Shown: piece after piece, positions 17,637-27,567 of the stretch | How the letters are laid out: each line of letters starts with the position of its first letter | Numbering within the stretch: the stretch's first letter is position 1 | Assembly (NCBI GenBank): GCA_018057705.1 | Contig: JAGPDF010000015.1 | Location: forward strand, 5,248-62,074 | Source: Thermoanaerobaculia bacterium | GTDB taxonomy: Bacteria; Acidobacteriota; Thermoanaerobaculia; Multivoradales; JAGPDF01 | Reading direction: 5' to 3' | DNA: 56,827 nt | Program-made: the position numbers and the translations under genes | The notes under the pieces: generated by a model | Seen by the model: only the letters and a program-made list of their open reading frames with translations | Databases searched by the model: none | What the model was told of the DNA's origin: nothing

Positions 17637-17955
17637 CGATCATCCTTCAGTTGGATCGTCAAGGCGGATCGTCGACTCGTATCTCCTTCGTCTCGAGAAC
17701 CTGGGCCGCCTCCCCATTTGGGTTGGACCGACCCTCCGCGCGGGTGGTGCATGTCCGCGAATTCCGGCCTACCTTTTCAACCCAGAAGGGTGGTCGTTTC
17801 GTGGTCTTCCACCAAGTCCTGCCTCGGCTGCCCTTTTCTGGGCAGGCTCCCATCGAGAAGTGGATATGAACAATGACCTTGGTTTGGCGTCCGGCCGATT
17901 GCTTCCGGGGCGCAGTCTCGTCGACTTGGATTTTCTCAGGAAGGGGAGGGTCTTT

Positions 17956-19545
17956 ATGTTCTCTTTGCTCAAGGGGCGCTCGGTGGCCCTTATCGCGGTT
18001 GCGTTCTTCGTTTCCATACTCTACTCGTCGGCGGCTCACGCGAGCGATAGGTTCTTTCCCGCTCGCGATAATGGGGTACCAGGAAGCTACGGCGTTACGC
18101 TCCTCCGGCCAGTCGCGAGCTCAACGCCCGAGCTTCTCGTAGGCACGGTCGGCGGGAGGCTGGGGTACATCTATCGCTTCGTGTTGAACGGGTTCGAGGC
18201 TGAACTGACCGAATATCAAGCGGAACGTCTGGCCCGGCACCCATTGGTCAAGAGCGTCGTTCAAGAGACGTATCTCCGCGACCAGGTAAGCTATACCCTG
18301 CCTCATTGCTACGAGGACTTCGATACGAATACACGTACATTGCCGCCACTCCCCGGCCCGGGCAATCCCGTTCCTCAGCAGACGTTGGATTGTGCGGATC
18401 CCGCGCCTGGGGGAGACTGCATCGACAATTGGGGGGTAGATCGCGTCGACCAATACGGGCTGCCGCGCGATGAGGAGTTCAGCTATCGTCAGGCGTCTGG
18501 AAACGTCAGAGTATTCGTCGTCGACAGGGGAGTCGCTCGGGACAACCGAGAGTTCGACGATGCCTCGGGGACCTCTCGCGTCTCCCCCGGCATCGACACC
18601 AACTGTGCGACCTTCCCGAACAACTGCAATCCAGGGGATGCGCCATGCGAGAACCAGTTTGATGTCGGAAAAGGCCATGGCACGCACGTGGCCGGGATTC
18701 TCGGAGGAAGGACCTTCGGATTGGCAAGGGATGTCGAGATCGTTCCCATCAAGGCGCTCTGCCCGGGCTACACCACCACGCACTTTAAGCGCGCGCTCGA
18801 TTGGATCCTGGGTGAACACTTGGCTTCAGCGGCAGAGACCGCGATAGTGAACCTCAGCGGCCTTAATGTCGCTTGCTACGCTGACCTGGGCTGCAGCTCT
18901 GGGGCTCAGCTTCGAGAGGCTGTCATCAACGTGGCGAGCCGGAACAATTTATTGCTTGTACAGTCGGCAGGTAATCAGTCATTCACACCCTTGCCCGACC
19001 CGCCCGGAGGCTTCAATGGGCTGGTTAGTGCATGTGACTACACCTTTGGCGACGAGGATCGCTACACAGTTCCCTCTGAAGCTGCGGCAATTGCCCGCAT
19101 ACTCGTCGCGGCAGGAAGCGACGAGATTGACGGTCTCTGGCGAAGTGAATCGGGCGATTACGGCGATCCGATCGGCTCGAACGTCGGCGAGTGTGTCGAC
19201 GTCTTCTCTCCAGCCGCCCATATCGTCTCGGCCTTCTTCCCTCTGGATCCAGGCTCCTCTGACCCCGATGAAATCGTCTGTCAGCTCTCGGGGACGTCGA
19301 TGGCTGCGCCCCACGTTTCTGGAGTCGCGGCGATGATTCTTCAGAACAGTCCCACTATGAATTCTGCGGCGTTGAAGGCGATGATTCTCAACTGGACGGA
19401 GCGGGACGCGTTACAGTCGAATCCAACGGATCCCAACTACATCGGAACCGGATCTCCAAATCGCCTCCTGCACTGGGATCCGAGTGCGATCTCCCGGGAC
19501 GGTTTCGAAACCGGAGACATGCGTCTCTGGTCGGTTTCGCCCTAG
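17956..19545 (+). CDS. secreted subtilisin-like serine protease (S8 family)
   Basis: A 529-aa protein: signal peptide about 1-29 (ending SSAAHA), an I9-type inhibitor propeptide around 43-110 (GFEAELTEYQAERLARHP), then the S8 catalytic domain. The triad is visible as D190 (VFVVDRGV), H241 (GKGHGTHVAGILGG) and S448 (LSGTSMAAPHVSG), with N340 for the oxyanion hole. DRG replaces the usual DTG/DSG. Many Cys in the catalytic domain suggest disulfides. The C-terminus ends DGFETGDMRLWSVSP, a motif shared with other secreted proteins here. ATG 17956 was preferred over the longer frame because GGAAGGGGAGGG lies just upstream. It lies between the two rep repeats. Confidence 0.9.
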   Translation: MFSLLKGRSVALIAVAFFVSILYSSAAHASDRFFPARDNGVPGSYGVTLLRPVASSTPELLVGTVGGRLGYIYRFVLNGFEAELTEYQAERLARHPLVKSVVQETYLRDQVSYTLPHCYEDFDTNTRTLPPLPGPGNPVPQQTLDCADPAPGGDCIDNWGVDRVDQYGLPRDEEFSYRQASGNVRVFVVDRGVARDNREFDDASGTSRVSPGIDTNCATFPNNCNPGDAPCENQFDVGKGHGTHVAGILGGRTFGLARDVEIVPIKALCPGYTTTHFKRALDWILGEHLASAAETAIVNLSGLNVACYADLGCSSGAQLREAVINVASRNNLLLVQSAGNQSFTPLPDPPGGFNGLVSACDYTFGDEDRYTVPSEAAAIARILVAAGSDEIDGLWRSESGDYGDPIGSNVGECVDVFSPAAHIVSAFFPLDPGSSDPDEIVCQLSGTSMAAPHVSGVAAMILQNSPTMNSAALKAMILNWTERDALQSNPTDPNYIGTGSPNRLLHWDPSAISRDGFETGDMRLWSVSP

Positions 19546-19552
19546 CACCGTC

Positions 19553-20773
19553 ATGAAAGACAGCCTCGACCTCGAGCGCCTCCTGGTTCCACTGGCAATC
19601 GCCGCCACTTTCAGCGTGGCGGCGTCGTTTTCGCTCCCCGCTGTCGCCTTCGCCGCTTCTTTCCGAGGTCTGGGGGTATTGCCAGGAGGGGAATACCCTT
19701 ACAGCAAGGCCTTGGATATTTCGGCGGACGGCTCCGTCGTCGTCGGAGAGAGTCTGTCAGCCAATGGCCTCGAGGCCTTCCGCTGGAGCGCCTCGACGGG
19801 AATGGTGGGCTTGGGCAATCTCGGCGGCGTGGAATCCTTCAGTAGCGCTCTTGGCGTTTCGGCGGACGGCCTGGTGGTGGTCGGCGGAAGCTCATCGCCG
19901 CAGTCGGGCTCTCGGAGCGAGGCCTTTCGTTGGACAGCAGCCACCGGGATGGTTGGCCTTGGCGCTCTGCCGGGTGGAGAGGAATACTCGAGTGCTGCCT
20001 CCGGGGTCTCGGGCGACGGGTCGGTCGCGACGGGAAGCAGCACTTCCGACCTGTCCCCGACCTGGGGCGAAGCCTTCCGCTGGACCGAGGTGACGGGGCT
20101 CGTGGGGCTGGGCGTGCTACCTGGAAGCGAGATTCCAACCACCGTTCCGGAACGGATTTCGGCCGATGGGACGGTCGTAGTCGGCTGGGCCTTTACCGAG
20201 AACGGTCGCGAGGCGTTCCGGTGGTCGGAGGCTGATGGGCTGGTCGGCCTGGGCGACCTGCCGGCTGGCAATTTCGACAGTTGGGCAAGGGGAGTCTCGG
20301 CGGAGGGGTCGGTGATCGTGGGCTCCGCACTCAACCCGGGTCCGACGTCTTTTCTCTGGGCGGCAGCGACGGGCTTGGTGGACCTGGGAAGGCCGCCTGG
20401 GGGGAATAGCAGCTCGGCTTGGGGTGTGTCCGCCGACGGCTTGGTAGTCGTGGGTGATGCGGGTGTGGCTGGCGAACGTGTTCCGGCCATCTGGGACGAG
20501 AGCCACGGTATGCGAAACCTCGTAGATGTTCTCGTCGATCTTGGTCTGGCCTCGGACATGGCGGGCTGGGACCTGGAACTGGCGAAAGCGGTCTCGGCCG
20601 ACGGACTGACGGTCGTCGGCTGGGGGTACAACGCCTCCGGAGGGCAGGAGGCCTGGATCGCGAACCTCGGGCAGCCGAGCCTGGTCGAGATCCCGACCGT
20701 GTCGAGAGCGGCGCTCATTGTCTTCGGTGCGCTTCTAGCGACTGTCGCGCTCGTTACACTCCGCTTGCGCTGA
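19553..20773 (+). CDS. secreted HAF-repeat protein with C-terminal IPTL-CTERM-like sorting tail
   Basis: A 406-aa protein with a signal peptide (LAIAATFSVAASFSLPAVAF) and about six repeats of 50-60 residues built on GVSADGxVVVGxS...EAFRW...GLVGLGxLPGG, the HAF beta-propeller-like repeat. The C-terminus has VEIPTVSRAALIVFG, a hydrophobic helix and a basic end (LRLR), like IPTL/PEP-CTERM-type sorting signals. It begins 8 nt after the subtilase stop, so the two are likely co-transcribed. Function unknown; probably an extracellular structural or adhesive protein. Confidence 0.8.
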   Translation: MKDSLDLERLLVPLAIAATFSVAASFSLPAVAFAASFRGLGVLPGGEYPYSKALDISADGSVVVGESLSANGLEAFRWSASTGMVGLGNLGGVESFSSALGVSADGLVVVGGSSSPQSGSRSEAFRWTAATGMVGLGALPGGEEYSSAASGVSGDGSVATGSSTSDLSPTWGEAFRWTEVTGLVGLGVLPGSEIPTTVPERISADGTVVVGWAFTENGREAFRWSEADGLVGLGDLPAGNFDSWARGVSAEGSVIVGSALNPGPTSFLWAAATGLVDLGRPPGGNSSSAWGVSADGLVVVGDAGVAGERVPAIWDESHGMRNLVDVLVDLGLASDMAGWDLELAKAVSADGLTVVGWGYNASGGQEAWIANLGQPSLVEIPTVSRAALIVFGALLATVALVTLRLR

Positions 20774-21058
20774 AGTCGCGCAGTGGAGGCATTGCGGCTC
20801 CCTTGCGAAGAATCGTCGAAGTCCGCGTTGTCGGCCTTGCCGGGTGTGGCCTAGGCGGACGCCCCGAAATCTCGAACGGCACGGGGACCGGATGAGTTGG
20901 CGCGAGAGCTACGCGCGCAGCCAGTAGGTTTTCGAACACCGCCCATCTCGTTGAAGCGGCGAGGGTTACCGCTTGGTGTGGCTTGAGGCGTGTCGTTTGG
21001 TACAAAGCGTAAGTGCTTAGCGCAGAGTGATTTGAGAATGGTGGACCAAATCACTCTG

Positions 21059-21089
21059 AGTTCGAACACCCCAGGAAGTTCGAACACCC
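21059..21089 (+). repeat. two iteron-like repeats, copy 2
   Basis: AGTTCGAACACCC at 21059-21071 and 21077-21089, same 18-bp period and bases as in copy 1. Confidence 0.6.
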
Positions 21090-21234
21090 TGATTTTCTGG
21101 CTCCGGGAGGTCGCGGCAATGAGGCAGGCGGCATGACGCCGATGGCGTCGAAAGGCCTGTCTCCGGGTTCCGCACGCTCACCTCAGAAGCGCCCTGAATG
21201 GCGCCCTGTGGGGACCGGCGTCCCTCGCTGGGTT

Positions 21235-21251
21235 CCGCTGCAAGGCAGCGG
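21235..21251 (+). promoter_or_regulatory. hairpin upstream of rep gene, copy 2
   Basis: CCGCTGC-AAG-GCAGCGG, identical to the hairpin of copy 1 and again directly before GGAGGGG and the rep start. Confidence 0.45.
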
Positions 21252-21265
21252 AGCGGAGGGGCCCT

Positions 21266-22234
21266 ATGTCTTGGAAGACCGCTTGGAAGTCCGCGACCCC
21301 GCATCTCTCGTTGGTCCTCCCTGGCGCCCCGGCGTCACAGTTTCATTCTCCAGATGTTGAGATCGGGTCCCGCAAGTCCAGGCGCTCGGGCAGCCTGATC
21401 CGGCAGGCGCTCTACCTCGACCAGGAGGACGCCTACGCTGCCGGTGAGGTCGGTTTCCTGGCCCGGGCCCTGGTGCAGGCGACCCTTCCGCACAGCGACC
21501 CGAAGGCCAACGAGTTCGTCCGGCGGAACGGACACTTCACCCTGTCCATCCTCGCGCCCAAGGAAGTCGGACTGCCGTACGGCCGGTATCCGCGCCTGGT
21601 CCTCGCCTACCTCACGACCGAGGCGGTGCGCCGCAAGAGTCCGGACATCGAGCTCGGTAGCCACTTCTCGCACTTCTGTGCCTCCCTCGGGATCCCGCCG
21701 ACCACGGGACCGCGGGGGTCCTTGCCGCAGCTCCGCGACCAACTCCAGCGTCTCTTCGCCTCGACCTTTCAGTGCATCTTCGACGACGAGAGCCAGGGGA
21801 GACACGCTGGCGACGGCTTCTTGATCGCCGAGAAGCGAGAGCTCTGGTGGGACCCGCGGCCGAGGAAGGCCGCCGCGGCCTGGGGGTCTCACGTTGTTCT
21901 GTCGGATCGGTTCTTCCGGGAGGCGACCGAAGCGCCGGTCCCGCTTGACTTGCGGGTCCTGCGCGCTCTGCGGTCGCCGTTCGAGATCGACATCTATGTC
22001 TGGCTGACCTGGCGCTTCTTCCGCCTGAGGAAGCCGGTCACCATCCCTTGGGCCTCGCTGGCGCTCCAGTTCGGCTGCGGCTACGCCAACCTCCGGCACT
22101 TCAAGAAGCGGTTCCTCGGGTACCTACAGAGCGTCATCGACTACTACCCGGAGGTGAGGCTGGAGAGTATGGCGACAGGGCTCGTGCTGAAACCTTCGCC
22201 GAGTCACGTCGACAGCCGGCCGGCGCGGCGCTGA
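21266..22234 (+). CDS. plasmid-type RepA replication initiator homologue, copy 2
   Basis: A 322-aa paralogue of the protein at 16172-17140, same length, about 91% identical, with all family motifs retained (RLVLAYLTTEAVRRKSPDIE, SLPQLRDQLQRLFAST, RKPVTIPWASLALQFG). Most changes are conservative and cluster in the first 50 and last 45 residues, suggesting selection on the core rather than decay. ATG 21266 follows GGAGGGGCCCT. It ends 45 bp before the converging sigma-54 activator gene. Confidence 0.8.
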   Translation: MSWKTAWKSATPHLSLVLPGAPASQFHSPDVEIGSRKSRRSGSLIRQALYLDQEDAYAAGEVGFLARALVQATLPHSDPKANEFVRRNGHFTLSILAPKEVGLPYGRYPRLVLAYLTTEAVRRKSPDIELGSHFSHFCASLGIPPTTGPRGSLPQLRDQLQRLFASTFQCIFDDESQGRHAGDGFLIAEKRELWWDPRPRKAAAAWGSHVVLSDRFFREATEAPVPLDLRVLRALRSPFEIDIYVWLTWRFFRLRKPVTIPWASLALQFGCGYANLRHFKKRFLGYLQSVIDYYPEVRLESMATGLVLKPSPSHVDSRPARR

Positions 22235-22279
22235 CCGCCGCGGCGCCTGCAAGATGAGTGGGCGTCTGCTGTCACAGAT

Positions 22280-23917
<1,638 letters not shown>

Positions 23918-24066
23918 GGGAGGCCTCCCTTTCACTTCGAGAGAGCACTCTATCCACTTGAGATCACGAAAGATGGACGCGGCGCCGACCCCGGCGGAGA
24001 CGAAGCCGCCGGTCTCGCCTATCATCGCGCGATGGACGCCTGCTCCGCTCTCCCCGGGTTCCCGTC

Positions 24067-25911
24067 GTGACCAGCGCCCGCGCCGACCGCCTCGTCGTGC
24101 CGGTCGATCCCGCTCGCGACCACGTGCTGGGCGGCGTCGACGCCCAGATCACTCTGGTCGAGTACGGCAGCTACGCATGCGAGCACTGCCACGCGGCGCA
24201 CGAGGTGGTGACGCGCGTGCGCGAGCGGCTGGGCCAGAGGCTGCGCTATGTCTACCGCCACCTGCCGCTCACCGAGCGCCAGCTGGCGACGCGCGCCGCC
24301 GAAACGGCCGAGTACGCCGCCGCCACCGCGGTGAACTTCTGGGCCGCGCACGACGCGCTCATGAGCGGTCCGCCCCTCGCCTCGGAGCGCGAGCTCGCGC
24401 GCATCGCCGGCGGGCTCGGCGTTCCCCCCGCGGCCGAGCGCGACGCCGGCGCTGTGGCCGCGGCGGACGCCCGCGTGCGCGAAGACGCCCGGAGCGGAAT
24501 TGACAGCGGCGCCCGCGCCACGCCGACCTTCTTCATCGACGGCCGCCGCTACGAGGGGGCCTGGGACGAGAGCGCTCTGACCGAGGCGCTACTGCGCCCG
24601 GTCGGGCACCGGATCCAGGTCGCGTCGCTCGATTTCGCCCGCTGGGCGCCGTCGACCGGCGTGCTGCTGCTGCTCGCCATGCTGGTCGCCCTGGCGCTGA
24701 GCAATTCGGCGGCCGGTCCAGGCTTCCTCGGGCGCTGGGAGACGCCGCTCGGCATCCTGCTCGGCGGGCGCTCGTTCGCCCTCTCCGTGCTGGATTGGGT
24801 CAACCACGGTCTGCTCACCGTTTTCTTCCTCGTGGTGGGGCTCGAGATCAAGCGCGAGCTGACGGTGGGCCGGCTCGCGTCGCGCCGCGCCGCGGTGCTG
24901 CCGATCGCCGCCGCGCTCGGCGGCATGACGCTGCCGGCGCTCATCTACCTCGCGCTCGTCCCGAGCGGACCGCTCGCGGTGGGCTGGGGCCTGACGATCG
25001 CCACGGACACCGCGTTCGCGGTCGCGCTGATCGCGGTTCTGGGCGCCCGCGTCTCGCTGGACCTGCGGGTCTTTCTCACCGCCGCAGTCATCGTGGACGA
25101 TCTGGTCGCGATCGCGCTGGTGGCGCTCCTCTACACGGAGACGATCGCGCTCGGCTATCTGGCGGCGGCGGCCGTCGTCACCGGCCTTCTGGTGAAGCTC
25201 AACCGGTGGAGTGTCTACCGCGCGCTGCCGTACGCGGCGCTCGGTGTCGTGCTCTGGTTTTGCCTGCACGAAGCCGGCGTGCACGCGACACTCGCGGGCG
25301 TGATCCTGGCCTTGGTGACGCCGACGCGGCCGCCGGCCAACCTCTCGGCGCTGATGGCCCAGGCCCAGGCCGCCATCCAGGCGGAGTCGCCAGCCGGAGG
25401 AGGGAGAGCGCGGCGCAGCCCTTCCGAGCACCTGCTCCGCGAGATGGACGCGATCCACGATCGCATCGAGTCGCCCGCCAGCAAGCTCCTGCGCTCGATC
25501 GAGCCCTGGTCCAGCTACGCCGTGCTGCCGCTCTTCGCGCTCGCCAACGCGGGCTTCGTCTGGTCCTCTGGCATCCTCGACGGCCACGGGCGGATGGTGC
25601 TCGCGATCGTGTTGGGGCTCGCGGTCGGAAAACCGGTCGGGATCTTCGCCGGCGCGTGGCTTGCCGTCCGCTCCGGGATCGCCACCAAGCCCGCGACCTA
25701 CGGCTGGCGCCAGCTCGCCGGAGCGGGAGCCCTGGCGGGGATCGGCTTCACGATGTCGCTCTTCATCGCCGGCCAGGCCTTTCCGGACCCGGCCGACTTC
25801 GCCGCGGCGAAGGTCGCGATCTACCTCGCCTCGCTGATCTCGGGCGCGGCGGGGCTGACGATCCTCTGGCGGCGCGGAGGAACGCCCTCATCGGAGACGG
25901 AACGGCAATGA
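24067..25911 (+). CDS. nhaA: Na+/H+ antiporter NhaA fused to an N-terminal DsbA-like thioredoxin domain
   Basis: A 614-aa fusion. Residues about 1-180 are a DsbA/thioredoxin-like domain with ACEHC (CxxC at 38-41) and the cis-Pro loop ATPTFFIDG. Residues about 190-610 are NhaA with about 11-12 helices, including [28 protein letters not shown] and [11 protein letters not shown], which hold the aspartates that carry Na+ and H+. The loop near residues 430-465 is long and polar. NhaA exports Na+ using the proton gradient. The soluble domain has no signal peptide and probably faces the cytoplasm, perhaps making the pump redox-responsive; that is inference. Start is GTG 24067. Confidence 0.92.
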   Translation: MTSARADRLVVPVDPARDHVLGGVDAQITLVEYGSYACEHCHAAHEVVTRVRERLGQRLRYVYRHLPLTERQLATRAAETAEYAAATAVNFWAAHDALMSGPPLASERELARIAGGLGVPPAAERDAGAVAAADARVREDARSGIDSGARATPTFFIDGRRYEGAWDESALTEALLRPVGHRIQVASLDFARWAPSTGVLLLLAMLVALALSNSAAGPGFLGRWETPLGILLGGRSFALSVLDWVNHGLLTVFFLVVGLEIKRELTVGRLASRRAAVLPIAAALGGMTLPALIYLALVPSGPLAVGWGLTIATDTAFAVALIAVLGARVSLDLRVFLTAAVIVDDLVAIALVALLYTETIALGYLAAAAVVTGLLVKLNRWSVYRALPYAALGVVLWFCLHEAGVHATLAGVILALVTPTRPPANLSALMAQAQAAIQAESPAGGGRARRSPSEHLLREMDAIHDRIESPASKLLRSIEPWSSYAVLPLFALANAGFVWSSGILDGHGRMVLAIVLGLAVGKPVGIFAGAWLAVRSGIATKPATYGWRQLAGAGALAGIGFTMSLFIAGQAFPDPADFAAAKVAIYLASLISGAAGLTILWRRGGTPSSETERQ

Positions 25912-25929
25912 ACGACCCCGAAGCCGCAG

Positions 25930-26167
25930 CGCCCATTCGATCGGCGAGACGCGCGGCTTCATGAAGGCCATCCTCGACGGCCCCACCGACCGCATCCTCG
26001 GATTCACCATGCTCGGTCACGGTGCCGGCGAGGTGATCGCGGTCGTCCAGACCGCGATGTTGGCCGGGCTGCCCTACACGGCGCTCCGCGACGCCATCCT
26101 GACCCATCCGACGATGGCGGAAGGGCTCAACGTCCTCTTCGCGACCGCGCCGGCGGAGCTCGCGTGA
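25930..26167 (+). pseudogene. C-terminal fragment of a mercuric reductase/lipoamide dehydrogenase-type flavoprotein
   Basis: Codons from about 25930 to the stop at 26167 read HSIGETRGFMKAILDGPTDR, then ILGFTMLGHGAGEVIAVVQ and LRDAILTHPTMAEGLN. This is the dimerisation-domain tail of pyridine nucleotide-disulfide oxidoreductases. The FAD and NAD domains are missing; upstream is the intact end of nhaA. An ATG at 25961 could give a 68-aa product, but it is most likely a deletion remnant. Confidence 0.7.
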
Positions 26168-26198
26168 ATCCGCGCTCCGGCCGGCGTCCTGCTCTCTA

Positions 26199-26639
26199 CT
26201 AGCTCAGGCCGATCTGCTGGAGGAACCCCACCAGGTCGTACATGAGGTTTTCCTCGACGATCTGACCGTCATTCCACCTGGCGACCGTGTAGAAGTCCAC
26301 CTCGAACGACTTGCCGGTCGGTGGGATCTCCTTGCCGCCGACGAACATCGGCCCCTTCATCGTGCCGCGGAAGCGGGCGATCGAACAGGTCCAGTCGCCG
26401 GATGCGAAGAACACGCGATACGGCCGGTTGTCGAGCTTCTGATCGGGGAACGTCTTCCAGAACCGGATCGACTCGGCCGTATGGTCCTCGATCCCCACCG
26501 TCGGATCGGGTTGTCCCGGCCAGCGCACGATCACGTCGGGTTTGTGGCGTGCACGGAAGATCTCCACGTCCTGAGCGTTCCAAGCGTCGTCCAGCGTCTG
26601 CATGAGCTCCATGTTGCGCGCTTCCACGGCCGTCGGCAT
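26199..26639 (-). CDS. SnoaL-like / NTF2-fold ester cyclase family protein
   Basis: A 146-aa cone-fold protein of the SnoaL-like polyketide cyclase/ester cyclase group: LMQTLDDAWNAQDVEIFRAR, VIVRWPGQPDPTVGIED, FPDQKLDNRPYRVFFASGDW and a tail of MYDLVGFLQQIGLS. ATG 26639 is preceded by GGAGGATTAC on the minus strand, better than the longer frame to 26762. It is divergent from the YceI operon across a 321-bp regulatory region and may share its control. Confidence 0.8.
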   Translation of the reverse strand: MPTAVEARNMELMQTLDDAWNAQDVEIFRARHKPDVIVRWPGQPDPTVGIEDHTAESIRFWKTFPDQKLDNRPYRVFFASGDWTCSIARFRGTMKGPMFVGGKEIPPTGKSFEVDFYTVARWNDGQIVEENLMYDLVGFLQQIGLS

Positions 26640-26805
26640 GTAATCCTCCTGTAAGTGTGGCAGATCGCCTTCTTGCTGACGTCGAAGGAATGCCTCCGCC
26701 CGCCAAGGATCAGCGTAGACCGCCTCGTAGCACCGGTCAATCGTCTGGTCGCCGCCGGTCACGGACGAAGGAGGTCAGCCTTGCCGGCTGCGACTCTCAT
26801 TATGA

Positions 26806-26817
26806 TTGTCTAGTCTA
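26806..26817. promoter_or_regulatory. imperfect operator-like palindrome (distal)
   Basis: TTGTCTAGTCTA matches the proximal palindrome TTGACTAGTCAA at 10 of 12 positions and lies 62 bp upstream of it, about six helical turns. Confidence 0.35.
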
Positions 26818-26866
26818 TCGAATTGAGTTGATCAGGCGGTGCCAAGAGACGCAGACCGCTGATTTG

Positions 26867-26880
26867 GTTGACTAGTCAAC
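26867..26880. promoter_or_regulatory. perfect 14-bp palindrome (candidate operator)
   Basis: GTTGACTAGTCAAC is fully self-complementary and ends 2 bp before the sigma-54-like promoter. The shape fits a MarR-, TetR- or GntR-type dimeric repressor site, but no such regulator gene is present in the window. Confidence 0.5.
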
Positions 26881-26882
26881 TA

Positions 26883-26898
26883 TGGCACGGTCCGTGCT
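26883..26898 (+). promoter_or_regulatory. sigma-54 (-24/-12) type promoter candidate
   Basis: TGGCACGGTCCGTGCT: the GG at 26884-26885 and GC at 26896-26897 are separated by exactly 10 nt, and TGGCACG is the consensus -24 box. The -12 box reads GTGC instead of TTGC. It lies 63 bp before the YceI start and would need an activator such as the one at 22280-23917. Confidence 0.55.
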
Positions 26899-26960
26899 CT
26901 ATCTCCTGGCAACCCCGGCAGCGAATGAAAGACCGGGCTCAACGAAAAGGAGAGACGAAC

Positions 26961-27509
26961 ATGACGACCCAGACCTGGCAGATCGACAGCGCCCACTCGG
27001 GCATCCACTTCGCCGTCCGGCATCTGGTGATCGCCAAGGTGCGTGGGCAGTTCAGCCGCTGGACCGGCGCGCTCACCGTCCCGGAGGGCGACTTCTCGCA
27101 GGCCACCGTCGAGGTGACGATCGACGCCACCTCGATCGAGACCGGCGTCGCCGACCGCGACGCGCACTTGAAGTCGGCCGACTTCTTCGATGTCGAGAAG
27201 TTTCCGGAGCTCACCTTCCGCAGTCGTCGAATCGAGCCCAAGGGGAGCGACCGCTTCGCCCTGGTCGGCGACCTGACGATCCGCGGCGTCTCCCGCGAAG
27301 TGGCGCTCGATGTCGAGAGCGCCGGTCAGACGAAAGACCCGTGGGGCAACGTCCGCGTCGGCTTCGAGGGCAAGACCGCCGTCGACCGCAAGGAGTTCGG
27401 TCTGACCTGGAACCAGGTGCTCGAGGCCGGCGGCGTCATGGTCGGCGACAAGGTCGAGATCGAGATCGAGGTCGAGGCGGTGCGCCAGGACGCGACCGTC
27501 GCGGCCTGA
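26961..27509 (+). CDS. YceI family lipid-binding-fold protein
   Basis: A 182-aa YceI-like protein: WQIDSAHSGIHFAVRHLVIA, KSADFFDVEKFPELTFRS, LTIRGVSREVALDVES and GFEGKTAVDRKEFGLTWNQ. The family binds isoprenoid or other amphiphilic molecules in a lipocalin-like barrel. There is no signal peptide, so this one is probably cytoplasmic. ATG 26961 follows AAGGAGAGACGAAC. It is the first gene of the operon after the palindrome and sigma-54-like promoter. Confidence 0.9.
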   Translation: MTTQTWQIDSAHSGIHFAVRHLVIAKVRGQFSRWTGALTVPEGDFSQATVEVTIDATSIETGVADRDAHLKSADFFDVEKFPELTFRSRRIEPKGSDRFALVGDLTIRGVSREVALDVESAGQTKDPWGNVRVGFEGKTAVDRKEFGLTWNQVLEAGGVMVGDKVEIEIEVEAVRQDATVAA

Positions 27510-27567
27510 GAAGGCCCGAACCGGTTCGCTTCACGACAACGAAATCCGTCGACAAGGGAGAACGGCA

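Larger units (their letters stand above)
21038..22234 (+). repeat. 1.2-kb direct repeat, copy 2 (rep element)
   Basis: Second copy of the element at 15944-17140. Here the left edge has a perfect 11-bp inverted repeat, AGAGTGATTTG ... CAAATCACTCT (21024-21057), whose left arm lies just outside the shared block. The 264 bp between the HAF gene and this edge (20774-21037) contain no recognisable gene. Confidence 0.9.

Noticed and set aside
19680-20660. CRISPR-like or tandem DNA repeat
   Set aside because: Periodicity is at protein level (HAF repeats of 50-60 residues) with divergent DNA, inside one reading frame.
15944-22234. Insertion sequence or composite transposon
   Set aside because: The repeats are direct, encode RepA-like proteins rather than a transposase, and show no terminal inverted repeats at both ends or target duplication.
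25908-25963. Short gene starting at ATG 25908
   Set aside because: Eighteen codons only, overlapping the nhaA stop, and out of frame with the flavoprotein relic.
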